Assembly: GCA_004560045.1 (NCBI GenBank)
Contig: SFWF01000020.1
Coordinates: 1 to 20,659, forward strand
Direction: 5' to 3'
DNA length: 20,659 nt
Source: a bacterium
GTDB lineage: Bacteria; Bacillota; Clostridia; Oscillospirales; Acutalibacteraceae
Of the stretch, positions 7,584 through 14,005 are shown piece after piece. The stretch's first letter is position 1. Every line of letters begins with the position of its first letter. Both the position numbers and the translations under genes were made by a program. The notes below the pieces were generated by a model. It ran no database searches, was not told where the DNA came from, and saw nothing but the letters and a program-made list of their open reading frames with translations.

Positions 7584-8906
7584 TTACGGGAAAACGACCC
7601 TTATCTCGGTGCCGATATCGACCTTGCTTTCCACCGAAATGGCGGCCTTATGATATTCGGCCGCGTGCTTAACGATCGAAAGACCGAGACCCGTTCCGCC
7701 GATCCTTTTCGAATGACTCTTATCAACTCGGTAAAAGCGTTCGAAAATTCGGCCTAAATGCTCGCTTGGAATACCTATTCCCGTATCCTTGACGCTTAAG
7801 AATTTCTTTCCGTCAAGAGTACCAACCGTTATATCTACCCGACCGCCCTGTCGGTTATATTTTATGGCATTGTCGCAAAGATTATATATCATTTCCGAAA
7901 GGATCGAACGGTTGCCGACCACCTTGGCGCTTTCTCCGCTAAGGAATATGTCGACCTCGCTTTCGGCGGCGGTAAGGGCAAGACGGTTCTTGACCTCCTC
8001 GGCAATTTCAAAAAGATCGATACTGTCGGGAAGGACGGGATCGACCGCCCCATCAAGACGGGAGAGCTTAATAATATCGTTTATAAGAACGATAAGCCGT
8101 GCCGCCTCGTCGTAGATGTTCTGAGCAAATTTCGGAACGTCCTCATCGGCCACCATTCGGTTTATAAGAAGCTCCGAAAAGCCCGAGATCGAGGTGAGAG
8201 GGGTCTTAAGCTCGTGGGAAACGTTGGAGGTAAACTCCCGTCGCATTTCCTCTCTGTGTTCCTCCTCGGTTATATCCATAACGACTATCGCAACGCCGCC
8301 AGGATTTTCCTCGATTTTTATCGGGTTTGCGAAAATTCTGAACACCCTCGGGCCTATATTTATAACCGTTTCGCCGCCGACCCCCTTGAGGGCCTCGTTT
8401 ACGACCGAAACGAAGGCTCGGCTTCGGTTAAGGGAAATAAAATGCTCCCCGTCTCTGACGTTTTCGGCGCCTAATAGCTGAAGAGCGCTTTTATTATAGG
8501 AAAGGATCTCCGACTTATTGTCGATAATGATAAAGCCCTCCGACATATTTTCGGTCATAATATTAAATTCGACCTGCCTTCTCCTCAGGTCGGCCATCTG
8601 ACGGCGGATAAGCTCGTTTTGCCGTCCGAGCTTTCTGACAAGCTCGTTTATTTCCTCGTAGTCCTTTGCCTTGTCGATCTTTTCGGGGTCGATGTCCTTT
8701 ATGGGTCGGACGATGGACTCGGAGAGTATTTTCGCAAGAATTGCCGATACTAAAAGAGCCGCACAAAAAGCAAGGGAAAAGGGAGGAAGCAGGTCCTCTG
8801 CCGATATGCCGTTAGGGGTCAAAGCAACGACAATTACGGCTATAAGCAGAAGGGCGAGAACGCTTAGCGACGCTAAGAAGATCGACCTGAATATCCGTTT
8901 TTTCAA
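7584..8906 (-). CDS. phoR: Sensor histidine kinase, PhoR-like
   Basis: A 440-residue membrane kinase. Two helices lie near 8-29 and 43-63 with only a short outside loop, so there is little extracellular sensor domain. A PAS domain follows (about 113-215, MSEGFIIIDNKSEILSYN), then a HisKA dimerisation domain with phospho-acceptor H231 (NVSHELKTPLTS) and an ATP-binding domain with N box N346 (NLCDNAIKYN), G1 (DTGIGIP, 374-380), F box (FERFYRVDKSHS) and G2 (GTGLGLS, 404-410). All catalytic motifs are intact. The architecture is that of PhoR. The start codon is TTG, supported by GGAGG 9 nt upstream inside the end of the regulator gene, 5 bp away. Phosphate as the signal is inferred from the architecture and the nearby phosphate transporter. 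Confidence 0.88.
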   Translation of the reverse strand: MKKRIFRSIFLASLSVLALLLIAVIVVALTPNGISAEDLLPPFSLAFCAALLVSAILAKILSESIVRPIKDIDPEKIDKAKDYEEINELVRKLGRQNELIRRQMADLRRRQVEFNIMTENMSEGFIIIDNKSEILSYNKSALQLLGAENVRDGEHFISLNRSRAFVSVVNEALKGVGGETVINIGPRVFRIFANPIKIEENPGGVAIVVMDITEEEHREEMRREFTSNVSHELKTPLTSISGFSELLINRMVADEDVPKFAQNIYDEAARLIVLINDIIKLSRLDGAVDPVLPDSIDLFEIAEEVKNRLALTAAESEVDIFLSGESAKVVGNRSILSEMIYNLCDNAIKYNRQGGRVDITVGTLDGKKFLSVKDTGIGIPSEHLGRIFERFYRVDKSHSKRIGGTGLGLSIVKHAAEYHKAAISVESKVDIGTEIRVVFP

Positions 8907-8911
8907 GGAAC

Positions 8912-9580
8912 TCAGCCTCCGATTTTATAGCCTACGCCGCGGACCGTCTCGATAAGCTCACCCGAGGGTCCGAGCTTGGTTCTGAGGGTTCTTATATGTA
9001 CGTCGACCGTTCGGCTTTCGCCGTCAAACTTGAAGCCCCATATACGGCTAAGTATATCGTCTCTCGTATAGACCGTTCCGGGACTTTCAATAAGGAGACA
9101 TAAAAGCTCAAATTCCTTAAAGGTAAGGGCGACCTCCCTGCCGTCGGCCTTTACGATATGCTTTTTAGGGTTAACGTAAAGGGGTCCTACCGAAAATTCC
9201 TTTGCCTTTTCGGGGAATTCGCTACGGCGGATAAGGGCCTTTATTCGGGCAATAAGCTCCATCATACTGAAGGGCTTGGTAACGTAATCGTCGGCTCCCG
9301 AATCGAGACCGATGACCTTATCGTATTCGGTACCCTTAGCGGTAAGAAGAATTACGGGAAGGCTTTTAAACTCGCTTTGCGCTCTGAGCTTTGAAAGTAT
9401 GCTCAGTCCGTCCTCCTCGGGAAGCATTATATCGAGAAGCAAAAGGTCGGGACGCTTTATGTCAAGCTCTTTCCAGAAGATCGAGGGCTTATCGAAGCAC
9501 TTTACTTCAAAGCCCGAGTTTTTAAGAGCGTATTCAACAAAGTTAAGTATATGGGGATCGTCCTCTAAAAGGTAGATCAT
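8912..9580 (-). CDS. phoB: OmpR-family response regulator, PhoB/PhoP-like
   Basis: A 222-residue regulator. The receiver domain has the acidic pair D7-D8, phospho-acceptor D50 (LLLLDIMLP), T80 and K102 (DYVTKPFS). A winged-helix DNA-binding domain follows from about 125 to 222, ending in the typical 'RTVDVHIRTLRTKL...TVRGVGYKI'. I chose ATG 9580 because AGGAGG lies 10 nt upstream and translation then opens directly with MIYLLEDDPH. The longer frame, starting at 9664, would overlap the HD gene and add 28 residues unlike the family. Its RBS overlaps the stop codon of the upstream HD-domain gene. It pairs with the kinase 5 bp downstream. Assignment to phosphate control rests on context and on candidate Pho boxes. 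Confidence 0.9.
   Translation of the reverse strand: MIYLLEDDPHILNFVEYALKNSGFEVKCFDKPSIFWKELDIKRPDLLLLDIMLPEEDGLSILSKLRAQSEFKSLPVILLTAKGTEYDKVIGLDSGADDYVTKPFSMMELIARIKALIRRSEFPEKAKEFSVGPLYVNPKKHIVKADGREVALTFKEFELLCLLIESPGTVYTRDDILSRIWGFKFDGESRTVDVHIRTLRTKLGPSGELIETVRGVGYKIGG
8916..8920 (-). promoter_or_regulatory. RBS that fixes the TTG start of the phoR-type gene
   Basis: GGAGG on the minus strand lies within the last codons of the response-regulator gene, 9 nt before TTG 8906-8904. No ATG or GTG has comparable support. Confidence 0.7.
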
Positions 9581-9594
9581 AATAAGCTTGCCTC

Positions 9595-10251
9595 CTAAAG
9601 AAGTGTTTGTCGGTTGATGATAAGCTTGAAGCTGAGTCCTAAGCTTTCGGTAGCCCTTCTGCAAAGGAGCATTCGTGAAAGAAAAATCTCGAAATAATCC
9701 ATAACCGAGCTTATGGCGGTATCGATCTCGAGCTCAAGCTTTATAAAGGTCTTGGCCTCGCTTACCGAAATGACCGAGCTTACGACCGAATAGTTTACCC
9801 TGTCGTGAATGTCGAAGGAGGAGGGGTCGTTGTTTCTGACTCTGCTTCGTCTGACGTCACTTTTATCGGCGAGAATGAGGGCGGCGGCGATGGGATTTAC
9901 GGGAACTCCCGTGCCCTCGTCGTGATTTCCGATGGCCGTAACGATGGTGGCGATATCCTCGGCGGGAAGGCCTAAATTATCGAGAATTCGAAAGGCCATT
10001 ACGGCTCCGCTCTGACTATGATCGATTCGGTTAACAAGGTTTCCGATATCGTGAAGATAGCCTGCCATTTTTACAAGCTCAATATCCTTTTCGGGGAAAC
10101 CGAGGCTAAGCAGAATGTTTCCCGCCGTTTCGGCAACCTTGGTAACGTGGGCAAAGCTGTGCTCGGTAAAGCCGAGGCTCTTAAGGGAATCGTCGGCCAT
10201 ACTTATATAGGTTTTTATGTCGGGGTTTTTCTTAAGCTCGCTGAAAGTCAC
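9595..10251 (-). CDS. HD-domain phosphohydrolase
   Basis: An HD-superfamily protein with metal-binding residues in order: H35 (HSFAHVTKVA), H67-D68 (GYLHDIGN), H110-D111 (GNHDEG) and D129 (ADKSDV). The C-terminal half carries 'FDIHDRVNY' and 'DYFEIFLSRM'. I recall close relatives annotated only as HD-domain proteins in clostridia. A nucleotide or nucleotide-derived substrate is typical of the superfamily but is not shown here. Two GTG codons are possible starts, 10263 and 10251. I prefer 10251 (218 residues): it has GAGGTG 9 nt upstream, while 10263 would sit only about 7 nt from the predicted transcription start and lacks an RBS. It is the first gene of the HD-phoB-phoR operon; its stop overlaps the next RBS. 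A signalling link between it and the two-component pair is inference. Confidence 0.85.
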   Translation of the reverse strand: MTFSELKKNPDIKTYISMADDSLKSLGFTEHSFAHVTKVAETAGNILLSLGFPEKDIELVKMAGYLHDIGNLVNRIDHSQSGAVMAFRILDNLGLPAEDIATIVTAIGNHDEGTGVPVNPIAAALILADKSDVRRSRVRNNDPSSFDIHDRVNYSVVSSVISVSEAKTFIKLELEIDTAISSVMDYFEIFLSRMLLCRRATESLGLSFKLIINRQTLL

Positions 10252-10260
10252 GGTATATAT

Positions 10261-10266
10261 CACCTC
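10261..10266 (-). promoter_or_regulatory. RBS that decides the GTG start of the HD-domain gene
   Basis: GAGGTG on the minus strand (part of the ideal AGGAGGTG) lies 9 nt before GTG 10251-10249. Its own terminal GTG is the alternative start at 10263. Confidence 0.6.
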
Positions 10267-10276
10267 ATTTTAATTA

Positions 10277-10305
10277 ATTATAACCCTAAAATCCGCTGTC
10301 TTCAA
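10277..10305 (-). promoter_or_regulatory. Promoter of the HD-phoB-phoR operon
   Basis: On the minus strand, TTGAAG (10305-10300), a 17-bp spacer and a perfect TATAAT (10282-10277). The predicted start of transcription, near 10270, gives a leader of only about 20 nt. Confidence 0.7.
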
Positions 10306-10333
10306 GAAGTTTATATCTTAATTTTACGACATT

Positions 10334-10364
10334 TGTAAAATTTGTACAGTAAAAAATTTGTAAA
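10334..10364. promoter_or_regulatory. Candidate Pho-box cluster between two divergent promoters
   Basis: On the plus strand the repeats are TGTAAA (10334-10339), TGTACA (10343-10348), AGTAAA (10348-10353) and TGTAAA (10359-10364), the last two exactly 11 bp apart. The hexamers match those upstream of the cotransporter. The cluster is almost equidistant from the two -35 boxes, about 28 bp from the minus-strand one and 26 bp from the plus-strand one. Confidence 0.4.
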
Positions 10365-10390
10365 GTCAAAAAATATTTTTAATATTATTA

Positions 10391-10419
10391 TTTACAAGCG
10401 GCGATTTTTTTGATATAAT
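10391..10419 (+). promoter_or_regulatory. Strong promoter of the CofE-like gene
   Basis: TTTACA (10391-10396), a 17-bp spacer and a perfect TATAAT (10414-10419). The leader to the start codon is about 45 nt and holds a small GTTGC/GCAAC hairpin (10436-10451) just before the RBS. Confidence 0.85.
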
Positions 10420-10470
10420 TTAACAGTAATTTTTTGTTGCCTTTATGCAACACAAGGAGTGTAACTTTTT

Positions 10471-11664
10471 ATGAGTCGTATGGTCGGTACCATTTCCCGC
10501 GGTGTTCGCGCACCCATCATCAGAAACGGCGACAATATTGTCGATATCGTAACCGATTCTGTACTCGAGGCTGCTAAGTGTGACGGATTCGAAATTCACG
10601 ACCGAGACATAATTGCCATGACCGAGGCCATCGTTGCCAGAGCCCAGGGTAACTATGCCACTACCTCCGATATTGCGGCCGACGTTAAGGCAAAATTCGG
10701 CGGCGATACCGTAGGCGTTATTTTCCCGATACTGAGCCGCAACCGCTTTGCTATCTGCCTTCGCGGAATTGCTCAGGGTGCTAAAAAGGTAGTCTTAATG
10801 CTTTCCTATCCCTCCGACGAGGTCGGAAATCATCTTATTTCGCTCGACGCTATGGACGAAAAGGGAGTCGATCCCTATAAGGACGTTTTATCCCTCGAAA
10901 AATACCGTGAGCTTTTCGGATACGAGAAGCATACCTTCACAGGTGTCGACTACGTCGAGTATTACGAGAACCTTATTAAGGAATCGGGTGCTGAGGTCGA
11001 AATAATTTTCGCTAACGACCCTCGCGCTATCCTTCCTTATACCAAGAACGTCCTCTACTGCGACATTCATACCCGTGCCCGTACCCGCAGGCTTCTTGCT
11101 AAGGCAGGGGCCGAAAAGCTTTTCGGTCTCGACGAGATCCTTCGTACCTCGGTAAACGGAAGCGGCTTTAACGAGCATTACGGACTTTTAGGCTCCAACA
11201 AGGCCACCGAAGATACTGTTAAGCTCTTCCCGAGAGAATGTCAGCCCGTAGTTGACGCTATTCAGGCTAAAATAAAGGCCGCAACGGGTAAAAACGTTGA
11301 GGTTATGGTCTACGGCGACGGCGCCTTTAAGGACCCCGTCGGAAAGATCTGGGAGCTTGCCGACCCCGTAGTTTCCCCTGCCTATACCAAGGGCCTTGAG
11401 GGAACCCCCAACGAGCTTAAGCTTAAATACCTTGCCGATAACGACTTTGCCGATCTTTCGGGCGATGCCCTTAAGGAAGCCATTAAAGAGAAAATCACCG
11501 AGAAGGATGCCGACCTTGTAGGTCAGATGGTATCCGAGGGAACTACCCCCCGTCGTCTCACCGACCTTATCGGTTCTCTTTGCGACCTGACCTCCGGCTC
11601 GGGCGATAAGGGTACTCCCATCGTCTTTATTCAGGGTTATTTCGATAATTACACTACAGAATAA
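10471..11664 (+). CDS. CofE-like gamma-glutamyl ligase family protein (F420-0:L-glutamate ligase homologue)
   Basis: A 397-residue protein opening with 'GTISRGVRAPIIRNGDNIVDIV', followed by 'HDRDIIAMTEAIVARAQGN', which resembles the substrate/GTP-binding start of the CofE family (F420_ligase). Later elements include 'VEVMVYGDGAFKDPVGKIWELADPVVSPAY', again typical. CofE adds glutamates to coenzyme F420-0. No other F420 gene is visible, and clostridia of this type generally lack F420, so the true substrate is unknown. A chlamydial member has been reported to act in folate glutamylation, which is one alternative. The protein is longer than archaeal CofE (about 250 residues), matching the clostridial subfamily. 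RBS AAGGAG lies 11 nt before ATG. It is monocistronic, with a good promoter and its own terminator. Confidence 0.85.
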   Translation: MSRMVGTISRGVRAPIIRNGDNIVDIVTDSVLEAAKCDGFEIHDRDIIAMTEAIVARAQGNYATTSDIAADVKAKFGGDTVGVIFPILSRNRFAICLRGIAQGAKKVVLMLSYPSDEVGNHLISLDAMDEKGVDPYKDVLSLEKYRELFGYEKHTFTGVDYVEYYENLIKESGAEVEIIFANDPRAILPYTKNVLYCDIHTRARTRRLLAKAGAEKLFGLDEILRTSVNGSGFNEHYGLLGSNKATEDTVKLFPRECQPVVDAIQAKIKAATGKNVEVMVYGDGAFKDPVGKIWELADPVVSPAYTKGLEGTPNELKLKYLADNDFADLSGDALKEAIKEKITEKDADLVGQMVSEGTTPRRLTDLIGSLCDLTSGSGDKGTPIVFIQGYFDNYTTE

Positions 11665-11679
11665 ATTTATAATAACGTA

Positions 11680-11707
11680 GGGGAGGGGCTTGCTCCTCCC
11701 GTTTTTT
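11680..11707 (+). terminator. Rho-independent terminator after the CofE-like gene
   Basis: GGGAGG (11681-11686) pairs with CCTCCC (11695-11700) around an 8-nt loop and is followed by GTTTTTT. Confidence 0.8.
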
Positions 11708-11730
11708 ATATAATATCAGGGAGCGATTCT

Positions 11731-12186
11731 ATGAAAAAAATAGCCAGCTTTACGGTCGATCACGATAAGGTAGGTAAGGGAATGTATATTTCCCGAATCG
11801 ACGGCGACGTTATAACCTACGACGTCCGTATGAAAATTCCCAACGGGGGAGATTATCTGCCCTATGCCGCCGCCCATACCATCGAGCATCTTTTTGCGAC
11901 CTTTGCCCGAAATACCGGTGCCGCCGACAGCGTTATCTACGTCGGCCCCATGGGTTGCAGGACGGGCTTTTATTTCCTCGTCCGCGACGGTATTTCTCAC
12001 GGTGAAGCCATAAATATCGTAAGGGACTCTATGAAATTCATAGCCGCCTTTGAGGGAGAAATACCCGGCGTTTCGAGAAAGGAATGCGGAAACTATCTGG
12101 AGCACGACCTGACTTCGGCTAAAGAGATCGCCGCCGATATGGCCGCCGTCCTTGAAAATTGGACCGAAGAAAAGCTTAACTATTAA
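11731..12186 (+). CDS. luxS: S-ribosylhomocysteine lyase (autoinducer-2 synthase)
   Basis: A 151-residue protein that cleaves S-ribosylhomocysteine to homocysteine and DPD, the precursor of autoinducer-2, in the activated methyl cycle. All key residues are present: metal ligands H49 and H53 with catalytic E52 in HTIEH, catalytic C76 (GPMGCRTGFY) and the third metal ligand C119 (KECGNYLEHD). Length is normal. GGGAG lies 8 nt before ATG. It starts 24 nt after the terminator of the CofE-like gene. I found no convincing promoter of its own in that short gap, although TATAAT occurs at 11709-11714, so it may be expressed by read-through or from a weak promoter overlapping the terminator. No pfs or other methyl-cycle gene is adjacent. 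Confidence 0.97.
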   Translation: MKKIASFTVDHDKVGKGMYISRIDGDVITYDVRMKIPNGGDYLPYAAAHTIEHLFATFARNTGAADSVIYVGPMGCRTGFYFLVRDGISHGEAINIVRDSMKFIAAFEGEIPGVSRKECGNYLEHDLTSAKEIAADMAAVLENWTEEKLNY

Positions 12187-12222
12187 AAAAAGCAGATGCG
12201 ACGCATCTGCTCATAATTTTTT
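12185..12222. terminator. Bidirectional terminator shared by luxS and the convergent lipoprotein gene
   Basis: A perfect 9-bp stem AGCAGATGC / GCATCTGCT (12191-12199 and 12203-12211) with a 3-nt loop. T runs flank it on both strands: TTTTTT at 12217-12222 on plus, and T complementing the A run 12185-12190 on minus. It starts right after the luxS stop codon. Confidence 0.85.
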
Positions 12223-12700
12223 ACGAGATTATTTCGGCCTGCAGGGTATCGGTAAAATACTTTTTGGCCTTTTCGTAGTTGTCTATAATACATAAAACGA
12301 TAAGGTCCTGCTTTTCCGCAATAAGCTTTCCGCTTATTTTCGTGAAAACGTTTTCGCTTGCGACCTTGTAGGTGTTTTCCTGACCGGCGACCAGGAGGTT
12401 TATTCCCTTAATGACCTCTTGTCGGTTTTCGCTTTTGAATACGGCAATAATATCGTACGCGTCCTCACTGTCGTTAATATAGCCCTTAAACTCCTCAACC
12501 GTATCGGCTCCGAAGCCGAAGTAGGAGGAAAGCTTGTTCGAGCTTATTTCGACCCAGGTTATATCCTCGGAGGAAAGACCTTTAAGCTCATCGGCTATTT
12601 CGGCGGTGGTAGGAAGCTTCTCCTTTTCTTTGCAGGAGGGTAGGAGAAGGCAGAGCAAGAGACAAAGAATAACGCAAACTGCTCTTTTAAATCGCCACAT
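12221..12700 (-). CDS. Small lipoprotein, DUF4358-like
   Basis: I place the start at ATG 12700 (159 residues), which has AAGGA 10 nt upstream. A GTG 9 nt earlier would lie against the RBS. The N-terminus is a lipoprotein signal: basic start, Leu/Cys-rich core and lipobox LLPSC with C23 as the lipidated residue. The mature part resembles DUF4358 proteins of clostridia, with 'AYDIIAVFKSENRQEVIKGINLLV' and 'LIAEKQDLIVLCIIDNYEKAKKYF', patterns I associate with that domain. Function is unknown. It should be anchored to the outer face of the membrane. It is a single-gene unit with its own promoter and a shared terminator. Confidence 0.75.
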   Translation of the reverse strand: MWRFKRAVCVILCLLLCLLLPSCKEKEKLPTTAEIADELKGLSSEDITWVEISSNKLSSYFGFGADTVEEFKGYINDSEDAYDIIAVFKSENRQEVIKGINLLVAGQENTYKVASENVFTKISGKLIAEKQDLIVLCIIDNYEKAKKYFTDTLQAEIIS

Positions 12701-12761
12701 TTTGAACACTTCCTTAGGAATTTTTTGCCTGCTTTGTGCAACTTAATAAAATCCCCATATC

Positions 12762-12790
12762 ATTATACAACATATTTTTGTATTAGTAAA
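12762..12790 (-). promoter_or_regulatory. Promoter of the DUF4358-like lipoprotein gene
   Basis: On the minus strand, TTTACT (12790-12785), a 17-bp spacer and TATAAT (12767-12762). The leader is about 55 nt. A palindrome, TTCCTAAGGAA (12711-12721), overlaps the RBS. Confidence 0.7.
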
Positions 12791-12832
12791 CAAAAAAATA
12801 AAATTGCAAGTATTTTTTTGAGGGCCGTCAGA

Positions 12833-13012
12833 TTTACATAAAGTTTATTTTAACCTTTAAAAAGAACGGTGGGTTATTCAGTTTTTTAACAGAGTTATTA
12901 ACAATTTCGGCCTTAAATTAACCAAAACTCAACCAAAATCGGGCTTTTGGGTGTGAAAAAACCTGTGGATAAGTTTAACAACCCTATTGGTTAAGTTGGT
13001 TTACATAAAGTT
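12833..13012 (+). repeat. 13-bp direct repeat pair TTTACATAAAGTT
   Basis: Identical copies lie at 12833-12845 and 13000-13012, 167 bp apart, flanking the DnaA box and the inverted repeats. Confidence 0.85.
12920..13001. repeat. Paired AACCAA / TTGGTT inverted repeats
   Basis: AACCAA occurs at 12920-12925 and 12931-12936, and its complement TTGGTT at 12987-12992 and 12996-13001. The two pairs can form an imperfect stem around about 50 nt that contain the DnaA box. Confidence 0.7.
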
Positions 13013-13065
13013 CGAAAAATATCGAAATTACTAAAATTTTGTAACTTTTTTCTCCCGATAAAGTA

Positions 13066-13407
13066 TTAAAGCATTATAAAAACCAGGGCTAAAATAAGCT
13101 TCTCGTCGCTTCCGTCGGAGAGTAGCAAAAGTATAAGTCCGAGTATAAGCAGGGAGTCGGGGGACTTTAAAATCTCCCCCATATTAAAACAGCGCAGAAT
13201 ACTCGGTATATCTGCCCTCGGCCTTACGGGGGCAGGTACCTCGGGAGACCTTTCCCTTTGCGGCTCTGCCCGTTTTTCCGAGGCCGCATTTTGCTGTACG
13301 GTAACAAATTCGGGGTAGGGCGGCATGGTATGACCCCGATAAAGCTCTTTTATCCTTCTGGCCGATTCGGCCTTTTGCCGTTCGAATTCTTCTCTGGTCA
13401 TATCCAT
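13066..13407 (-). CDS. Small clostridial protein with proline-rich linker and C-terminal hydrophobic hairpin
   Basis: A 113-residue product. The N-terminal 25 residues are a charged helix (MDMTREEFERQKAESARRIK) followed by 'HTMPPYPEF', then a Pro/Arg/Glu-rich, probably disordered linker (about 40-65), then 'IPSILRCFNMGEILKSPDS', and finally a strongly hydrophobic C-terminus (LLILGLILLLLSDGSDEKLILALVFIML) that looks like two short membrane helices with a turn at SDGSDE. I recall similar clostridial proteins ending in 'LIxGLILLLLxExxDxxLIxALxYIxL', all of unknown function. Start ATG has GAGGTG 5 nt upstream. It is the third gene of a tight operon, 12 bp after its neighbour. No clear terminator follows. 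Confidence 0.75.
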   Translation of the reverse strand: MDMTREEFERQKAESARRIKELYRGHTMPPYPEFVTVQQNAASEKRAEPQRERSPEVPAPVRPRADIPSILRCFNMGEILKSPDSLLILGLILLLLSDGSDEKLILALVFIML

Positions 13408-13419
13408 ATTCTCACCTCA

Positions 13420-13740
13420 CTAAAAAATTCCTGCGTCCTTTAAAAGGGGAGCAAGCTCTATTAGCTTTAATATCTTTATGGCGCTGTCGACCTTCTGTTG
13501 CCGTTCCTTCGAAAGATTAGGCTTAAGGGCTAAAAGCAGCTTTACCCGATCGTCGTTTCCCGAAGGCCCCTTTATAAGACTCAGCATTTTTGCTATCTTT
13601 CCAATGTCGGGGTCGGGTCCCGTTTCGGGCTCGGGAGTATTATTGCTCTGCCCTAAGAGGTTTTGTGCCATCTCCTTGATTCTGTCCATACCCTGCGGGT
13701 CGTTCAGCAGGGAAGAGAGCTTTTCGCTGAGATCGTCCAT
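13420..13740 (-). CDS. Small helical clostridial protein of unknown function (middle gene of a trio)
   Basis: A 106-residue soluble-looking protein. It opens with MDDLSEKLSSLLNDPQGMDRIKEMAQNLL, has a Pro/Asp-rich break (about 34-46), and ends in a helical region with 'DDRVKLLLALKPNLSKERQQKVDSAIKILKLIEL'. The pattern 'LLLALKPxLSxERQxKVDxAIKILKLI' is one I recall from many clostridial genomes as a hypothetical protein. Its function is not known to me. ATG 13740 has GGGAAGG upstream, overlapping the end of the preceding gene 5 bp away, so translation is probably coupled. Confidence 0.75.
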   Translation of the reverse strand: MDDLSEKLSSLLNDPQGMDRIKEMAQNLLGQSNNTPEPETGPDPDIGKIAKMLSLIKGPSGNDDRVKLLLALKPNLSKERQQKVDSAIKILKLIELAPLLKDAGIF

Positions 13741-13745
13741 AGCTT

Positions 13746-13943
13746 TTACCTTCCCCCAAGCAGTTTTTCAAAAAGGGATCTTGCCTCAGGGGAGCGAAGA
13801 AGCTCGTCTCTTGCCTTTTTATCCTTAAGCAGAGAAGCGAAAACCTCCTTGTCGGTATCGCTCAGCATACCCATAAGGGTCGAAATGTCGGAATTTTTTG
13901 CGGCATTTTTAATGTCGTCGGTTAAATCTTGCTTCTTACTCAT
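13746..13943 (-). CDS. Very small charged helical protein (first gene of a trio)
   Basis: I place the start at ATG 13943 (65 residues) because a near-perfect GGAGGTGA lies 6-7 nt upstream. The longer frame from 13952 would start inside that RBS. The product is a string of amphipathic, charged helices with 'TLMGMLSDTDKEVFASLLKDKKARDELLRSPEARSLFEKLLG', and no signal peptide or membrane segment. The middle protein carries a comparable 'L-x-D-P-x-x-M-x-x-I' element near its own start, so the two may be distantly related in structure (weak). It leads the three-gene operon, which is divergent from the phosphoesterase gene. Confidence 0.75.
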   Translation of the reverse strand: MSKKQDLTDDIKNAAKNSDISTLMGMLSDTDKEVFASLLKDKKARDELLRSPEARSLFEKLLGGR

Positions 13944-13971
13944 TGAAATCACCTCCGTTTTGTTATATAAT
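13943..13971 (+). promoter_or_regulatory. Promoter of the phosphoesterase-potassium channel operon, overlapping the divergent gene start
   Basis: TTGAAA (13943-13948), a 17-bp spacer and TATAAT (13966-13971). The -35 box overlaps the start codon of the divergent small-protein operon, and the spacer covers its RBS. Confidence 0.8.
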
Positions 13972-14005
13972 ATTCTAAAAAGCAGTTTTGTATGAAAGGA
14001 ACGCT

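Larger units (their letters stand above)
12793..13065. other. Structured AT-rich non-coding region with a perfect DnaA box (possible origin or DnaA-binding locus)
   Basis: No gene is visible in these about 270 bp. They contain a perfect DnaA box, TTATCCACA on the minus strand (12972-12964). Weaker relatives are TTATTAACA (12895-12903) and, on the minus strand, TTTTTCACA (12960-12952). There is also a 13-bp direct repeat, several TTAACA/TTAACC motifs and an AACCAA/TTGGTT inverted repeat. An origin is not supported by gene context: dnaA, dnaN or rpmH are absent and gene strands do not diverge here. A DnaA-titration or control site is the alternative, and chance cannot be excluded. Confidence 0.35.

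Noticed and set aside
11690..11714. Possible promoter for luxS (TTGCTC ... TATAAT)
   Set aside because: The spacer is only 13 bp and the -35 lies inside the terminator stem of the previous gene.
12793..13065. Calling this region a definite oriC
   Set aside because: Only one perfect DnaA box is present, no dnaA/dnaN/rpmH genes are adjacent, and gene direction does not switch here.
13000..13065. Terminator for the small-protein operon
   Set aside because: Only weak AT-rich inverted repeats (for example TTCGA/TCGAA near 13011-13026) are present, none with a G+C stem and T run.
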